64,000 bases of DNA from Harryflintia acetispora (lineage in GTDB: Bacteria > Bacillota > Clostridia > Oscillospirales > Ruminococcaceae), in NCBI GenBank assembly GCA_004340125.1, contig SLUK01000005.1:62001-126000 (forward strand). Reading direction: 5' to 3'. Of this stretch, positions 13,825 to 22,463 are shown one piece after another (position 1 is the stretch's first letter; each line of letters opens with the position of its first letter). The position numbers were made by a program, and so were the translations under genes. The notes beneath the pieces were generated by a model. It was given only the letters and a program-made list of their open reading frames with translations. It was not told the origin of the DNA and made no database searches.

Positions 13825-16504
13825 GCAGCTTGACCTCCTCCATAGGCAATGTAAAGGTAAAAACCGCGCCGTGCGGCTGGTTGTCGCCGACCGTGATGTT
13901 CCCCCCGTGCGCCGTGACAATGGACTTGCACAGCGCCAGCCCCAGCCCGAGGCTGCGGCGGCTGTCGGCGGCCCCGGCGCCGGCGGTATAGAACATGTCG
14001 AAGATGTGCTTCTTCGCTTCGTCCGAAATTCCACCGCCGTTATCTCTGACCGTCACGACGGCCATGGTCCCCTCCCGCTTTGTTTCGATGACGATCTGCG
14101 AACCGGGCGGTGTATACTTGACGGCGTTGTCCACCAGGTTGATGACCACCTGCATGATGAGGCGCGCATCCGCCTTGACCAGCAGCAGCGAGCCGTCGGC
14201 TTTCAGCTGCACGTCATGTTCGCTGCGCCGCCGGTCGGTATGCTGCAGCGCCTCGCCGATGATCTCCTCTAGCAGCTCGGTGGTCAGCCGCAGCTTCATG
14301 GTGCCGTCCTCGATGCGGGTGACTGAGAGCAGGTTTTCCACCAGGTTGATCAGCCAGAGCGAGTCGTCGTAGATGTCGGCGTAGAGTTGGCGGCGCTTCC
14401 CCTTATCGATGCTCTCTTCGCTCGAAAGCAGAATCCCCGCGTTGCCCGAGATCGAGGTCAGGGGGGTGCGCAGGTCGTGCGAAATCGAGCGCAGCAGGTT
14501 GGCGCGCAGCTGCTCGTTCTTGGCGAGCAGCGCGGCCTCCTCGCGCTCCCTGGTGGTCCTCTCGTTTTTGAGCGCCAGCGCGCATTCGCCCAGGATGGAG
14601 AGCACAATGCTGTTTTCAAAGGCGTCCAGCGGCGCGCCGCCGATCACCAATCCCACCACCCCGTACACCTGCGTGCCGACGCGCACCGAGAGATAGAGGC
14701 ACTTGGAGTCCCCCAGCGTGTTGGTGGTCGCCCCGGCGTGCTTGTTGTTGTGATATACCCAGGAGGCCACCGCCCGCTCGTTCCCGGTGGTGTACGCGTC
14801 GGGGCCGATCCCCGGGTGCGCCGGAAAGAACTGCGGCGCGCGCAGCCCCTCCTCCCCCACGCTGTAGAAAATAACATCCTTACCCAACAGCTTTTGCAGC
14901 TGGTTGCAGGTGACCGACACGATCCCGTCGGCATCCTGCTCGCTGCCCAGCTGGCGGTTGGTGTCGAAGAGGATCTTGGTGCGGAAGGCCGTCTCGGCCG
15001 ACTGGCGCGCCTGGCGCTTGATCCTGGCGGCCAGGGAGCTGGTCAAAAACGCCGCGGCCAGCATGATGAGGAAGGTCGCGGGATATCCCGCGTCGTAGGC
15101 GCTCAGGGTAAAGCGCGGCTCGGTGAAAAAGAAGTTGAAGAGCAGCACGCTGATGAGAGACCCCACCAGGCTGAACGCCCGGTGGGAGGTGATGACCGCC
15201 GTGACCAGCACGCCGAGGATGTAGACGGTGATGATGTTGGCCTCGCTGAAGCCGAGGCAATCAAACAGGTAGCCGATGGCGGTGGAGATTCCCAGCGCCA
15301 AAAGGCTCTTGCAAAGGTCCAAAAGTATATTCTTCGGCCGCTGCACCGGGCGTCTTTTGGGCTTATAGCGCGGGGTGTTCTGGTCCGGGATGATGTAGAT
15401 ATCCAGGCTCGGCGAAATCCGGGTGATCCGCTCGGTCAGCGACGGGCGCCCCGGCAGCAGCCGGCGCCTGGCGCTGCTGCGCCCGAGCACGATCTTGGAC
15501 ACGCCCGCCAGCCGGGCGAACTCCGCGATCTGAAAGGCCACGTCCTCCCCATAGGCGGTCTCGATGGTCGCGCCCAGCTGCTGGGCGAGGTGGATGTTCC
15601 GCCGCAGCCGGCCCCGGTTTTCCTCGCTCATGCCGGGGAAGTCCGGCGTCTCCACGAACAGGGCCGTGAAGTTGCCGTGAAAGGCGCTGGCCATCCTGGC
15701 GGCGGTGCGGATGATCTTGGGATTGGTGGGCGAGGAGGAAAGGCAGACGAGGATATGTTCGTCCGCAAAGCCGCCCGCCCGCCTGCCCGAGCGCTCCGCC
15801 ATGCGGTTGACCCGGTCGGCGGTGCGGCGCAGGGCGATCTCCCGCAGCGCCACGAGGTTCTGCTCGGTGAAGAAGTTGTAAAGCGCCCGCTCGGCCTGCG
15901 GCTTTTGATAGACCTTCCCTTCGCCCAGGCGCTCGATCAGCTCCTTGGGCTCGATGTCCACCAGCTTGACCTGGTCGGCGCCGTCAAACACCGAGTCGGG
16001 GATGCGCTCCTTCACGGTGACCCCGGTGATGGAGGCGACCAGGTCGTTGAGGCTCTCGATGTGCTGCACGTTGACGGTGGTGTAGACGTCGATTCCCTGC
16101 TCGAGCAGCTCATTGACATCCTGGTAACGCTTGAGGTGGCGGCAGCCCTCGGCGTTGGTGTGGGCCAGCTCGTCGACCAGGATCAGCTGCGGGCGGCGCT
16201 TGATCGCGGCGTCCAGGTCGAATTCACGCAGGGTGATCCCCCCGTGCGCGACCCGGCGGGTAGGGAGCAGCTCCAGCCCCTGCAGCAGCTGCGCCGTCTG
16301 CGGGCGGGCGTGCGCCTCCACATAGCCGACCACCACATCGCAGCCGCGCTTCTGTTCGGCATGCGCCGCCTTGAGCATGGCGTAGGTCTTGCCCACCCCG
16401 GCCGCGTAGCCGAAAAAAATCTTGAGGCTGCCGCGGCCCTTTTTACCCTCTTCCATCTTGATCTGCCGCAGCAGCTCCTCCGGGCTGCTCCTGTCCTCCC
16501 GCAT
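13817..16504 (-). CDS. kdpD: KdpD sensor histidine kinase
   Basis: 895 residues. In order: KdpD N-terminal domain with Walker A FGYAAGVGKTYAML (about 31-44), a universal-stress-like domain (about 245-370), four membrane segments of the DUF4118 type (about 395-490), a GAF-like region (about 510-640), the HisKA box SHDLRTPLTSISGN and a HATPase_c domain (DNAVKYTPPG, DNGGGIS, GLGLALCKSIV). Start at 16504 is preceded by GGGGGTGGGACC. It forms an operon with kdpE, separate from kdpFABC. Confidence 0.95.
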   Translation of the reverse strand: MREDRSSPEELLRQIKMEEGKKGRGSLKIFFGYAAGVGKTYAMLKAAHAEQKRGCDVVVGYVEAHARPQTAQLLQGLELLPTRRVAHGGITLREFDLDAAIKRRPQLILVDELAHTNAEGCRHLKRYQDVNELLEQGIDVYTTVNVQHIESLNDLVASITGVTVKERIPDSVFDGADQVKLVDIEPKELIERLGEGKVYQKPQAERALYNFFTEQNLVALREIALRRTADRVNRMAERSGRRAGGFADEHILVCLSSSPTNPKIIRTAARMASAFHGNFTALFVETPDFPGMSEENRGRLRRNIHLAQQLGATIETAYGEDVAFQIAEFARLAGVSKIVLGRSSARRRLLPGRPSLTERITRISPSLDIYIIPDQNTPRYKPKRRPVQRPKNILLDLCKSLLALGISTAIGYLFDCLGFSEANIITVYILGVLVTAVITSHRAFSLVGSLISVLLFNFFFTEPRFTLSAYDAGYPATFLIMLAAAFLTSSLAARIKRQARQSAETAFRTKILFDTNRQLGSEQDADGIVSVTCNQLQKLLGKDVIFYSVGEEGLRAPQFFPAHPGIGPDAYTTGNERAVASWVYHNNKHAGATTNTLGDSKCLYLSVRVGTQVYGVVGLVIGGAPLDAFENSIVLSILGECALALKNERTTREREEAALLAKNEQLRANLLRSISHDLRTPLTSISGNAGILLSSEESIDKGKRRQLYADIYDDSLWLINLVENLLSVTRIEDGTMKLRLTTELLEEIIGEALQHTDRRRSEHDVQLKADGSLLLVKADARLIMQVVINLVDNAVKYTPPGSQIVIETKREGTMAVVTVRDNGGGISDEAKKHIFDMFYTAGAGAADSRRSLGLGLALCKSIVTAHGGNITVGDNQPHGAVFTFTLPMEEVKLHE

Positions 16505-16525
16505 GGTCCCACCCCCTTTTCCTTC

Positions 16526-16595
16526 AGTATAGCGTCTCCCCGTTAAATTTCGCGTTAAGGAATGATAAAGAAGCATTAAGATTGTATTAAGATTT
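16526..16595 (-). promoter_or_regulatory. kdpDE promoter region with 11-bp phased TTAA repeats
   Basis: A -10 box TATACT (minus strand, 16526-16531) has no good -35. Upstream on the plus strand TTAA/ATAAAG elements recur at about 16543, 16555, 16566, 16576 and 16587, ending with a tandem ATTAAGATTGT ATTAAGATTTT. An 11-bp repeat with a weak -35 is the usual form of sites for OmpR/PhoB-type activators, so KdpE autoactivation is likely (inference). Confidence 0.6.
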
Positions 16596-16616
16596 TACCC
16601 CAACGCCAGTCAATTG

Positions 16617-16648
16617 AAAAGGGAGTTTCAAAAGAAACTCCCTTTTTT
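16617..16648. terminator. Terminator at the end of kdpFABC
   Basis: GGGAGTTTC-AAAA-GAAACTCCC with six T on the plus side and four A (T on the minus strand) on the other; ends kdpC and separates it from kdpDE. Confidence 0.85.
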
Positions 16649-16654
16649 ATATGA

Positions 16655-17257
16655 CTATAGTACCCCGTCCAGCGTCAGGTTGACCTTCAGCACGTTGACC
16701 GTCTCCTCCCCAAACAGCCCGAGGAAGCGCCCGGTGGTGCAGCTTTCGATCGCCGCACGGACCTCGTCCTCGCCAATGCCGCGCGCCTTCGCGATCCGAG
16801 CCACCTGGTATTCGGCCGCAGCGGGCGAGATGTCCGGGTCCAGCCCGCTGCCCGAGCAGGTCACCAGGTCCACCGGGATGGGGGTATCCCCCATGTCGGG
16901 ATTGGCGGCCCTCAGCTTCTCGACCCTCCCTGCCACCAGCGCCTCGAGCTCCTCGCCCGCAGGGGTCTTGTTGGAGGGCGCGGCGTAGACCAGCTGCTGG
17001 CCGTCCGCATCTCGGTAGGTGGAGACGTCCAGGTTGGTGATCCGCCCCCAGAGGTGCCCCTCGTCGGTGTACTGCTGGCCCAGCAGGGCCGATCCGTACA
17101 CCTTGCCGTCGATCTCGATGATGCTTCCATTGGCCTGATAGGGGAAGATCAGCTGTGCGATCCCGGTGACCACCCCGGTATAGACGATCCCGCACAGAAG
17201 GGAAAAGATCACGAAGATGATTGCCGCCTTGGGCAGGACGGATTTCAGCGTATTCAT
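16655..17257 (-). CDS. kdpC: Potassium-transporting ATPase subunit C
   Basis: 200 residues. One N-terminal membrane segment (about 12-35, AIIFVIFSLLCGIVYTGV), then the KdpC domain with GSALLGQQYTDEGHLWGR, DLVTCSGSGLDPDISPAAAEYQVARIAKARG and GLFGEETVNVLKVNLTLD. It stabilises the KdpFABC complex. Follows kdpB after 13 bp. Confidence 0.95.
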   Translation of the reverse strand: MNTLKSVLPKAAIIFVIFSLLCGIVYTGVVTGIAQLIFPYQANGSIIEIDGKVYGSALLGQQYTDEGHLWGRITNLDVSTYRDADGQQLVYAAPSNKTPAGEELEALVAGRVEKLRAANPDMGDTPIPVDLVTCSGSGLDPDISPAAAEYQVARIAKARGIGEDEVRAAIESCTTGRFLGLFGEETVNVLKVNLTLDGVL

Positions 17258-17270
17258 TGTTAAAGCCTCC

Positions 17271-19349
17271 TTATGCCAGGCCCAGCAGAACCAGCAGCAT
17301 ATCGATCAGTTTGATGAAGACAAAGGGCGCCGCCAGGCCCCCCAGGCCATAGATCAGCAGGTTGCGCGAGAGCAGCTTCCCGGCGGGCAGCTCGCGGTAC
17401 TTGACGCCCCGCAGCGCCAGCGGGATCAGCGCGATGATGATCAAGGCGTTGTAAATGATCGCCGAGAGCACCGCGCTCATCGGGGAATGCAGCCCCATGA
17501 TGTTGAGCGCCCCGAGCCCCGGATAGAGGCCCATGAAGAGCGCGGGGATGATCGCAAAATATTTGGCCACGTCGTTGGCGATCGAGAAGGTGGTCAGGCT
17601 TCCCCTGGTCATCAGCAGCTGCTTGCCGATGCGTACCACGTCGATCAGCTTGGTGGGCGAGGAGTCCAGGTCCACCATGTTGCCCGCTTCCTTGGCCGCC
17701 TGGGTGCCGGTGTTCATCGCCACGGCCACGTCCGCCTGCGCCAGCGCCGGGGCGTCGTTGGTCCCGTCGCCGGTCATGGCGACCAGATGGCCCTTTGCCT
17801 GAAAGTCGCGGATCATCCTGAGCTTGCCCTCGGGCGTCGCCTCGGCGAGGAAGTCGTCCACCCCCGCCTCCGCCGCGATCGCTGCGGCGGTCATCGGATT
17901 GTCGCCGGTGATCATGATGGTCTTGATCCCCATCTTGCGCAGGTCTGCGAACTTCTCCCTGACCCCCTGTTTGATGATGTCCTTGAGGTGGACCACCCCG
18001 AGGATCTTGTGGTTCTTGGCCACCACCAGCGGCGTGCCGCCCTGGGAGGAGATGTTCTTGACCACCGCGGCGCATTTTTCGGAGTAGACGCCCCCGGCGG
18101 CCTGCACATAGTCCTTCATCGCATCGGCCGCGCCCTTGCGGATCTCGTTGCCGCCGAAATTCACCCCGCTCATCCGGGTCTTGGCGGTGAAGGGGATAAA
18201 CTCCATACCGCTCTGGGAGAGATGCCGCTCGCGGATGCCGAATTTTTCCTTGGCTAAAATCACCACGCTGCGCCCCTCAGGGGTCTCGTCGGCCAGCGAA
18301 GAGAGCTGGGCCGCGTCGGCCAGCTCCTGCTCGCTCGCCCCGTCCACCGGAATAAATTCGCTCGCCTGACGGTTGCCCAAGGTGATGGTTCCGGTCTTAT
18401 CCAGCAGCAGGATGTCGACGTCCCCCGCCGCCTCGATGGCCCGCCCGCTCATGGCCAGGACGTTGGCGGAGTTGAGCCTGCTCATCCCGGCGATCCCGAT
18501 CGCCGAGAGCAGCGCGCCGATGGTGGTGGGCGCCAGGCAGACCAGCAGCGCCACCAGGGTGGTCACCGAGGTCGGGTTCGCCACCCCTGCCTGCTTGGCG
18601 GAGAACGCCGAGTAGGCGTAGAGCGAGAGGGTGACCAGGATAAAGATGATGGAGAGGGCGACCAGAAAAATTTGCAGCGCGATCTCGTTGGGCGTCTTCT
18701 TGCGCGCCGCCCCCTCGACCATGGCGATCATCTTATCGAGGAAGCTCTCCCCTGCCTCGCTGGTGACCTGCACCACGATCCAGTCTGAAAGCACGGTGGT
18801 GCCTCCGGTGACCGCGCTGCGGTCGCCCCCGCTTTCGCGGATGACCGGGGCGGACTCGCCGGTGATGGCGCTCTCATCCACCGAGGCGGCGCCCTCGATC
18901 ACGTCGCCGTCCGCCGGTATCTGCTCGCCGGCCTTGACAAGGACGACATCCCCCTTTTTGAGGGTGGCGGAAGGGACGACGGTAATCTGCTCCTTCTGGC
19001 CGGCGGAAGGGATTTTTTTCGCCTCCACGTCCCGCCTCGAGGCGCGCAGCGAATCGGCCTGCGCCTTGCCGCGCCCCTCGGCGATCGCCTCGGCGAAGTT
19101 GGCGAAGAGCGAGGTGAACCAGAGGATGACGGCAATCGCCAGCGTGTAGCCGGAGGGCGCGTCCTGGATCCCGAAGAAGGAAACCACCCAAAGGGCGGTG
19201 GTCAGGATGGCCGAAATGTAAACCAGCAGCATGACCGGGTTTTTTGCCTGTATGCCGGGACGCAGCTTGATAAAGGAATCCTTGATCGCCCGGCCGATCA
19301 GCTTGCGGCCGGCGAAGGAAGCGTTTGCTTGTGTCGCATGTGCAGTCAT
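17271..19349 (-). CDS. kdpB: Potassium-transporting P-type ATPase subunit B
   Basis: 692 residues, the ATP-hydrolysing subunit of the Kdp K+ pump. Visible: actuator loop SAITGESAPV, phosphorylation motif DKTGTITLGNRQASEF, nucleotide-binding KGAADAM, and hinge MTGDGTNDAPALAQADVAVAM. Start at 19349 is chosen because GGGGGTACTGAT precedes it; an in-frame start at 19370 would overlap the end of kdpA. Length is normal. Confidence 0.96.
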   Translation of the reverse strand: MTAHATQANASFAGRKLIGRAIKDSFIKLRPGIQAKNPVMLLVYISAILTTALWVVSFFGIQDAPSGYTLAIAVILWFTSLFANFAEAIAEGRGKAQADSLRASRRDVEAKKIPSAGQKEQITVVPSATLKKGDVVLVKAGEQIPADGDVIEGAASVDESAITGESAPVIRESGGDRSAVTGGTTVLSDWIVVQVTSEAGESFLDKMIAMVEGAARKKTPNEIALQIFLVALSIIFILVTLSLYAYSAFSAKQAGVANPTSVTTLVALLVCLAPTTIGALLSAIGIAGMSRLNSANVLAMSGRAIEAAGDVDILLLDKTGTITLGNRQASEFIPVDGASEQELADAAQLSSLADETPEGRSVVILAKEKFGIRERHLSQSGMEFIPFTAKTRMSGVNFGGNEIRKGAADAMKDYVQAAGGVYSEKCAAVVKNISSQGGTPLVVAKNHKILGVVHLKDIIKQGVREKFADLRKMGIKTIMITGDNPMTAAAIAAEAGVDDFLAEATPEGKLRMIRDFQAKGHLVAMTGDGTNDAPALAQADVAVAMNTGTQAAKEAGNMVDLDSSPTKLIDVVRIGKQLLMTRGSLTTFSIANDVAKYFAIIPALFMGLYPGLGALNIMGLHSPMSAVLSAIIYNALIIIALIPLALRGVKYRELPAGKLLSRNLLIYGLGGLAAPFVFIKLIDMLLVLLGLA

Positions 19350-19362
19350 ATCAGTACCCCCT

Positions 19363-21177
19363 TTACGCAATGCTTTGGAAGAATTCCGCGACCGGCCCGA
19401 GCGCCAGCGCCGGGAAGAAGCTCAGCGCCCCGACGAGCAGGACGATCACGATCAGCAGAAAAACGAACATGGCGTTGGTCGTGGAAAGCGTGCCCGCGGT
19501 GGCCGCGATCTTCTTTTTCCCCGCCAGGCTCCCCGCGATGGCCAAGGTCCCCACGATCGGCAGGAAGCGCACAAAGAGCATGACCAGGCCCAGCGATACG
19601 TTTAAAAACACCGTGTTGGCGTTAAAGCCCGCGAAGGCGGAGCCATTGTTGCCGCCCGCGGAGGAATAGGCGTATAGGATTTCGGACAGGCCGTGCGCGC
19701 CGGGGTTGCCAAGGCTATCGGCCACCTGGGGCAGCAGCGCCGCGATGCCACTGCCCGCCAGGATGGCGATCGGGGTGGCCAGGCAGACGAGCACCGCCCA
19801 CTTCATCTCATACGGCTCGATCTTTTTGCAGAGAAACTCCGGCGTCCTGCCCACCATCAGCCCCGCGATAAACACGGTGAGGATGGCGAAGGCCAGCATG
19901 CCGTAGAGCCCGCAGCCCACGCCGCCGAAGACCACCTCGCCGAGCTGCATGAGCAGCATGGGGATCATGCCGCCCAGCGGCGTGTAGCTGTCGTGCATCG
20001 AGTTGACCGATCCGTTGGAGGCCGCCGTGGTGAAGACCGCCCAGGTGGAGGAGGCCGCAATGCCGAAGCGCGCTTCCTTGCCCTCCATGTTGCCGCCGGC
20101 CTGCTCGACCGCGGAGACGTCCACCGCGCCGCCCTGCATGAGCTGCGGGGTCGCCAGCTGCTCATTGAGAGCCACCACGCCGAGCGCCAGCACCAGGCAG
20201 AGGAACATTGCCATAAAGATGGCGATCCCCTGCTTCCTGTTTTTGATGCTGCGCCCGAATGAGAAGCACAGGGCCGCCGGGATCAGCAGCAGCGAAATCA
20301 TTTCAAACAGATTGGTAAAAGGATTCGGGTTTTCCAGCGGATGCGCCGAGTTGACGCCCATGTAGCCGCCGCCGTTGGTGCCCGTCTGCTTGATGGCGAC
20401 CTGGCTGGCCGCGGGGCCCATCGGAACGAACTGCTCGGTGATGATCTGGGCGCCCTTTAGCGGCTGCCCGTCGAGCGTGACGGTGCCGGCCTCGGCATCG
20501 ATCACGGCGCCGTCGATGATCTCCCCCTCGGCGCTGACTGCGATGGGCTCGAGCAGCGGCACGCTCTGCGCGGGCTTTAAGTTCTGGATGACGCCGCCGC
20601 CCACCAGGCAGAGCGAGATGATCAGGTTCAGCGGGAGCAGCACATAAAGGGTGCACCGGGTCAGATCGACCCAAAAGCTGCCTAGTCCCTGCGTCTTGAC
20701 CCTCAAAAAGCCGCGGATCATGGCGAAGAGCACCGCGATCCCGGTCGCGGCGGAGACGAAGTTCTGCACCGTCAGCCCGAGCGCCTGGGACAGGTAGCTC
20801 AAGGTGGACTCGCCGGAATACGCCTGCCAGTTGGTGTTGGTGACGAAGCTGACCGCCGTGTTGAAGGACAGGTCCCACTTGACTCCCGGCAGGTGCTGCG
20901 GGTTGCCGGGCAGCACGCCCTGGAGCAGCTGCAGCAAAAACAGGAACACCAGCCCGATCCCGGAGAAGGCCAGGACGCTGAGAAGATACTTTTTCCAGCT
21001 CATCTGCTCGTCCTTCTGGACGTGCATGATCCGGTATATGACGTTTTCGCAGGGGGTCAAAACCCCGCTGAGAACAGTTTTCTCGCCGTCCATCACCTTT
21101 TGGATGTAGGCGCCCAGCGGGATGGCCAGGGCCACCAGAACGGCGAGATAGAGTATGTATTGCAGGAATGCATTCAT
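19363..21177 (-). CDS. kdpA: Potassium-transporting ATPase K+-channel subunit A
   Basis: 604 residues, polytopic membrane protein that forms the K+ filter of Kdp. Selectivity-loop signatures seen include FVTNTNWQAYSGE, TNGGGYMGVNSAHPLENP, TAASNGSVNSMHDSYTPLGG and SSAGGNNGSAFAGFN. The ATG at 21177 overlaps the kdpF stop by one base (TGATG). Length is slightly above the usual 555-570, through a longer loop near residues 210-260. Confidence 0.95.
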   Translation of the reverse strand: MNAFLQYILYLAVLVALAIPLGAYIQKVMDGEKTVLSGVLTPCENVIYRIMHVQKDEQMSWKKYLLSVLAFSGIGLVFLFLLQLLQGVLPGNPQHLPGVKWDLSFNTAVSFVTNTNWQAYSGESTLSYLSQALGLTVQNFVSAATGIAVLFAMIRGFLRVKTQGLGSFWVDLTRCTLYVLLPLNLIISLCLVGGGVIQNLKPAQSVPLLEPIAVSAEGEIIDGAVIDAEAGTVTLDGQPLKGAQIITEQFVPMGPAASQVAIKQTGTNGGGYMGVNSAHPLENPNPFTNLFEMISLLLIPAALCFSFGRSIKNRKQGIAIFMAMFLCLVLALGVVALNEQLATPQLMQGGAVDVSAVEQAGGNMEGKEARFGIAASSTWAVFTTAASNGSVNSMHDSYTPLGGMIPMLLMQLGEVVFGGVGCGLYGMLAFAILTVFIAGLMVGRTPEFLCKKIEPYEMKWAVLVCLATPIAILAGSGIAALLPQVADSLGNPGAHGLSEILYAYSSAGGNNGSAFAGFNANTVFLNVSLGLVMLFVRFLPIVGTLAIAGSLAGKKKIAATAGTLSTTNAMFVFLLIVIVLLVGALSFFPALALGPVAEFFQSIA

Positions 21178-21266
21178 CACTGCTCATCCCCCTTCATGAG
21201 TATATAGACATAGTAAACGAGTAACCCCACGGCGAGAGCGCCGATGATGGCAACAACTGCGTTCAT
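21177..21266 (-). CDS. kdpF: KdpF small membrane subunit
   Basis: 29 residues: a single hydrophobic helix starting MNAVVAIIGALAVGLLVYYV and ending MKGDEQ. Its position immediately before kdpA, the one-base overlap and the GGAAGGATCACAAGG ribosome-binding site identify it as kdpF, a stabilising peptide of the Kdp complex. Confidence 0.9.
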   Translation of the reverse strand: MNAVVAIIGALAVGLLVYYVYILMKGDEQ

Positions 21267-21333
21267 CCTTGTGATCCTTCCTTTCCAGGTTTCCAAGATT
21301 TCGCTTTCGGGCTTTGCCTTTCTCTCTTTTGTG

Positions 21334-21400
21334 ATTCTATCATCCGCCCCATAAAGATGGCGTTAACAGCCGAAGGCCGGCGTTAAGAAAGCATAAAGGC
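21334..21400 (-). promoter_or_regulatory. kdpFABC promoter region with KdpE-like repeats
   Basis: A weak -10 TAGAAT on the minus strand (21334-21339) is preceded by ATAAAG (about 21351), GTTAAC (about 21362), GTTAAG (about 21382) and ATAAAG (about 21393). The 11-bp spacing within each pair matches the array upstream of kdpD. Confidence 0.5.
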
Positions 21401-21403
21401 CGT

Positions 21404-21598
21404 TCACAGCCAGCCGAAAAGCAAGGAAAGCACCAGCGCGGCGGCCGACGTGACGGCGAAAAGCAAAGCCAGGATCAGCAGCGGCATGCCGATGAGCAGG
21501 CAGTAAAAAGCCAGATAGGGATGTGCCTGCACGAAGCGGATCATCGCCTCATGCTCCATCCGTTTTACATCGTGAACCATGTGAAGTGCCATCGTCAT
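21404..21598 (-). CDS. Small membrane protein upstream of kdpF
   Basis: 64 residues. The first 28 are polar with several His and Met (for example MALHMVHDVKRMEHEAM); the rest is one or two hydrophobic helices (about 29-64). Ribosome-binding site GAGGAGGGGG precedes the ATG at 21598. It lies directly upstream of the kdp operon on the same strand and has TTAA/ATAAAG repeats upstream like those of kdpD and kdpF, so it may belong to the potassium regulon. No family recognised. Confidence 0.7.
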   Translation of the reverse strand: MTMALHMVHDVKRMEHEAMIRFVQAHPYLAFYCLLIGMPLLILALLFAVTSAAALVLSLLFGWL

Positions 21599-21621
21599 AT
21601 AGACCCCCTCCTCACGCTTTC

Positions 21622-21690
21622 ATCCTAACACCGGCGGCGTTAAAACGGTAAAAGGGAACCGGCCCCAGGGATAAAAAATCCGTTAAGATT
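21622..21690 (-). promoter_or_regulatory. Upstream region of the small membrane protein with KdpE-like repeats
   Basis: TTAAAA (about 21640), GTAAAAG (about 21648), ATAAAAAA (about 21671) and GTTAAGATTG (about 21682) show roughly 10-12-bp spacing within pairs, resembling the kdpD and kdpF upstream arrays. A -10 candidate TAGGAT lies at 21622-21627 on the minus strand. Confidence 0.4.
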
Positions 21691-21708
21691 GCAAGGGGCA
21701 AAACAAAA

Positions 21709-21749
21709 AGAGCCCGGGTGAAAGGCGGCCGCCTTTCACCCGGGCTCTT
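21709..21749. terminator. Strong hairpin terminator downstream of the VOC gene
   Basis: AAGAGCCCGGGTGAAAGGC pairs perfectly with GCCTTTCACCCGGGCTCTT around a GGCC centre, with AAAAA (TTTTT on the minus strand) beyond the left arm. Confidence 0.85.
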
Positions 21750-21758
21750 ATCGCTCGT

Positions 21759-22130
21759 TTATGATTTCTGGGGAACGATCTCGATCCAGTAGCCGTCCGG
21801 GTCCGAGATGAAGTAAATGCCCATCTCCTTGTTTTCAAAGCAGATGCATCCCATCGCCTTGTGGTGGGCGTAGGCCGCCTCGAAGTCGTCCACCGACAGT
21901 GCGAGGTGGATCTCGTTGTCCCCCAGGTTATAGGGCTCCTTACGGTCCCGCAGCCAGGTCAGCTCCACCGAGTGGGGCGTCTGCCCGTCGCCGAGGTAGA
22001 CCAAAATAAAGCTGCCGTCGCCGGCCTCCTTGCGCCGCACCTCATGCAGGTCCAGCGCCTCGCGGTAGAAGGCGACGCTGCGCTCCAGATCGAGCACATT
22101 ATAGTTGTTGTGTTCGAGTCTAAATTTCAT
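21759..22130 (-). CDS. VOC-family glyoxalase-like protein
   Basis: 123 residues, a single glyoxalase/bleomycin-resistance domain. Starts MKFRLEHNNYNVLDLERSVAFY, with HLALSVDDFEAAYAHHKAMG in the middle and FISDPDGYWIEIVPQ at the end. Metal ligands expected at His7, Glu/His in the central strands and Glu in YWIEI, as in lactoylglutathione lyase (GloA). Start at 22130 has GGAAG ten bases upstream. Exact substrate not certain. Confidence 0.85.
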   Translation of the reverse strand: MKFRLEHNNYNVLDLERSVAFYREALDLHEVRRKEAGDGSFILVYLGDGQTPHSVELTWLRDRKEPYNLGDNEIHLALSVDDFEAAYAHHKAMGCICFENKEMGIYFISDPDGYWIEIVPQKS

Positions 22131-22181
22131 AAATATAATTCTTCCTTTCATCAGGTTGAAAGACGAATCTTTCGGCCCCAA

Positions 22182-22463
22182 TCATAAGTTCCCCAAAAGC
22201 AGCAGCAGGATTCCCGCCTGCAGCACCAAAAGAGCCGGCACCCCAAAACGAAAGAGAGGGCGCTGCGTTTTGTGGCGGAAAACAAGCATACCAAAATAGA
22301 GCCCCGCGCTGCCCAGTAGCAGCGCGAGCAGCCAGAGGGTGCGCTCCGGCAGCCGCCACCGGCCCCGTTTGGCCCGGCGCTTGTCGACTGCCGCCGCCAA
22401 AAAGGCAGTCACGTTGATTGCAACAAGATATCCCCACAAAAAGCTCAGCGCTTCAGTCGGCAT
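22182..22463 (-). CDS. DUF1294 family membrane protein
   Basis: 93 residues with about three hydrophobic helices. The central WGYLVAINVTAFLAAAVDKRRAKRGRWRLPE and LLGSAGLYFGMLVFRHKTQRPLF stretches match the DUF1294 pattern (K-x-x-A-x-x-x-x-W-R-x-(P/S)-E, then G-x-x-G, then H-K-T). Overlaps the end of the YaiI gene by 11 bp, so they are translationally coupled. Function unknown. Confidence 0.82.
   Translation of the reverse strand: MPTEALSFLWGYLVAINVTAFLAAAVDKRRAKRGRWRLPERTLWLLALLLGSAGLYFGMLVFRHKTQRPLFRFGVPALLVLQAGILLLLLGNL

Noticed and set aside
14387..16546. Long open frame (719 codons) on the plus strand opposite kdpD
   Set aside because: It is antisense to a clear kdpD gene and made of GC-biased third-position shadow codons (Arg, Gly, His, Gln rich) with no domain or ribosome-binding site.
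21267..21403. c-di-AMP (ydaO) riboswitch upstream of kdpF
   Set aside because: The leader is too short and none of the ydaO landmarks is present.
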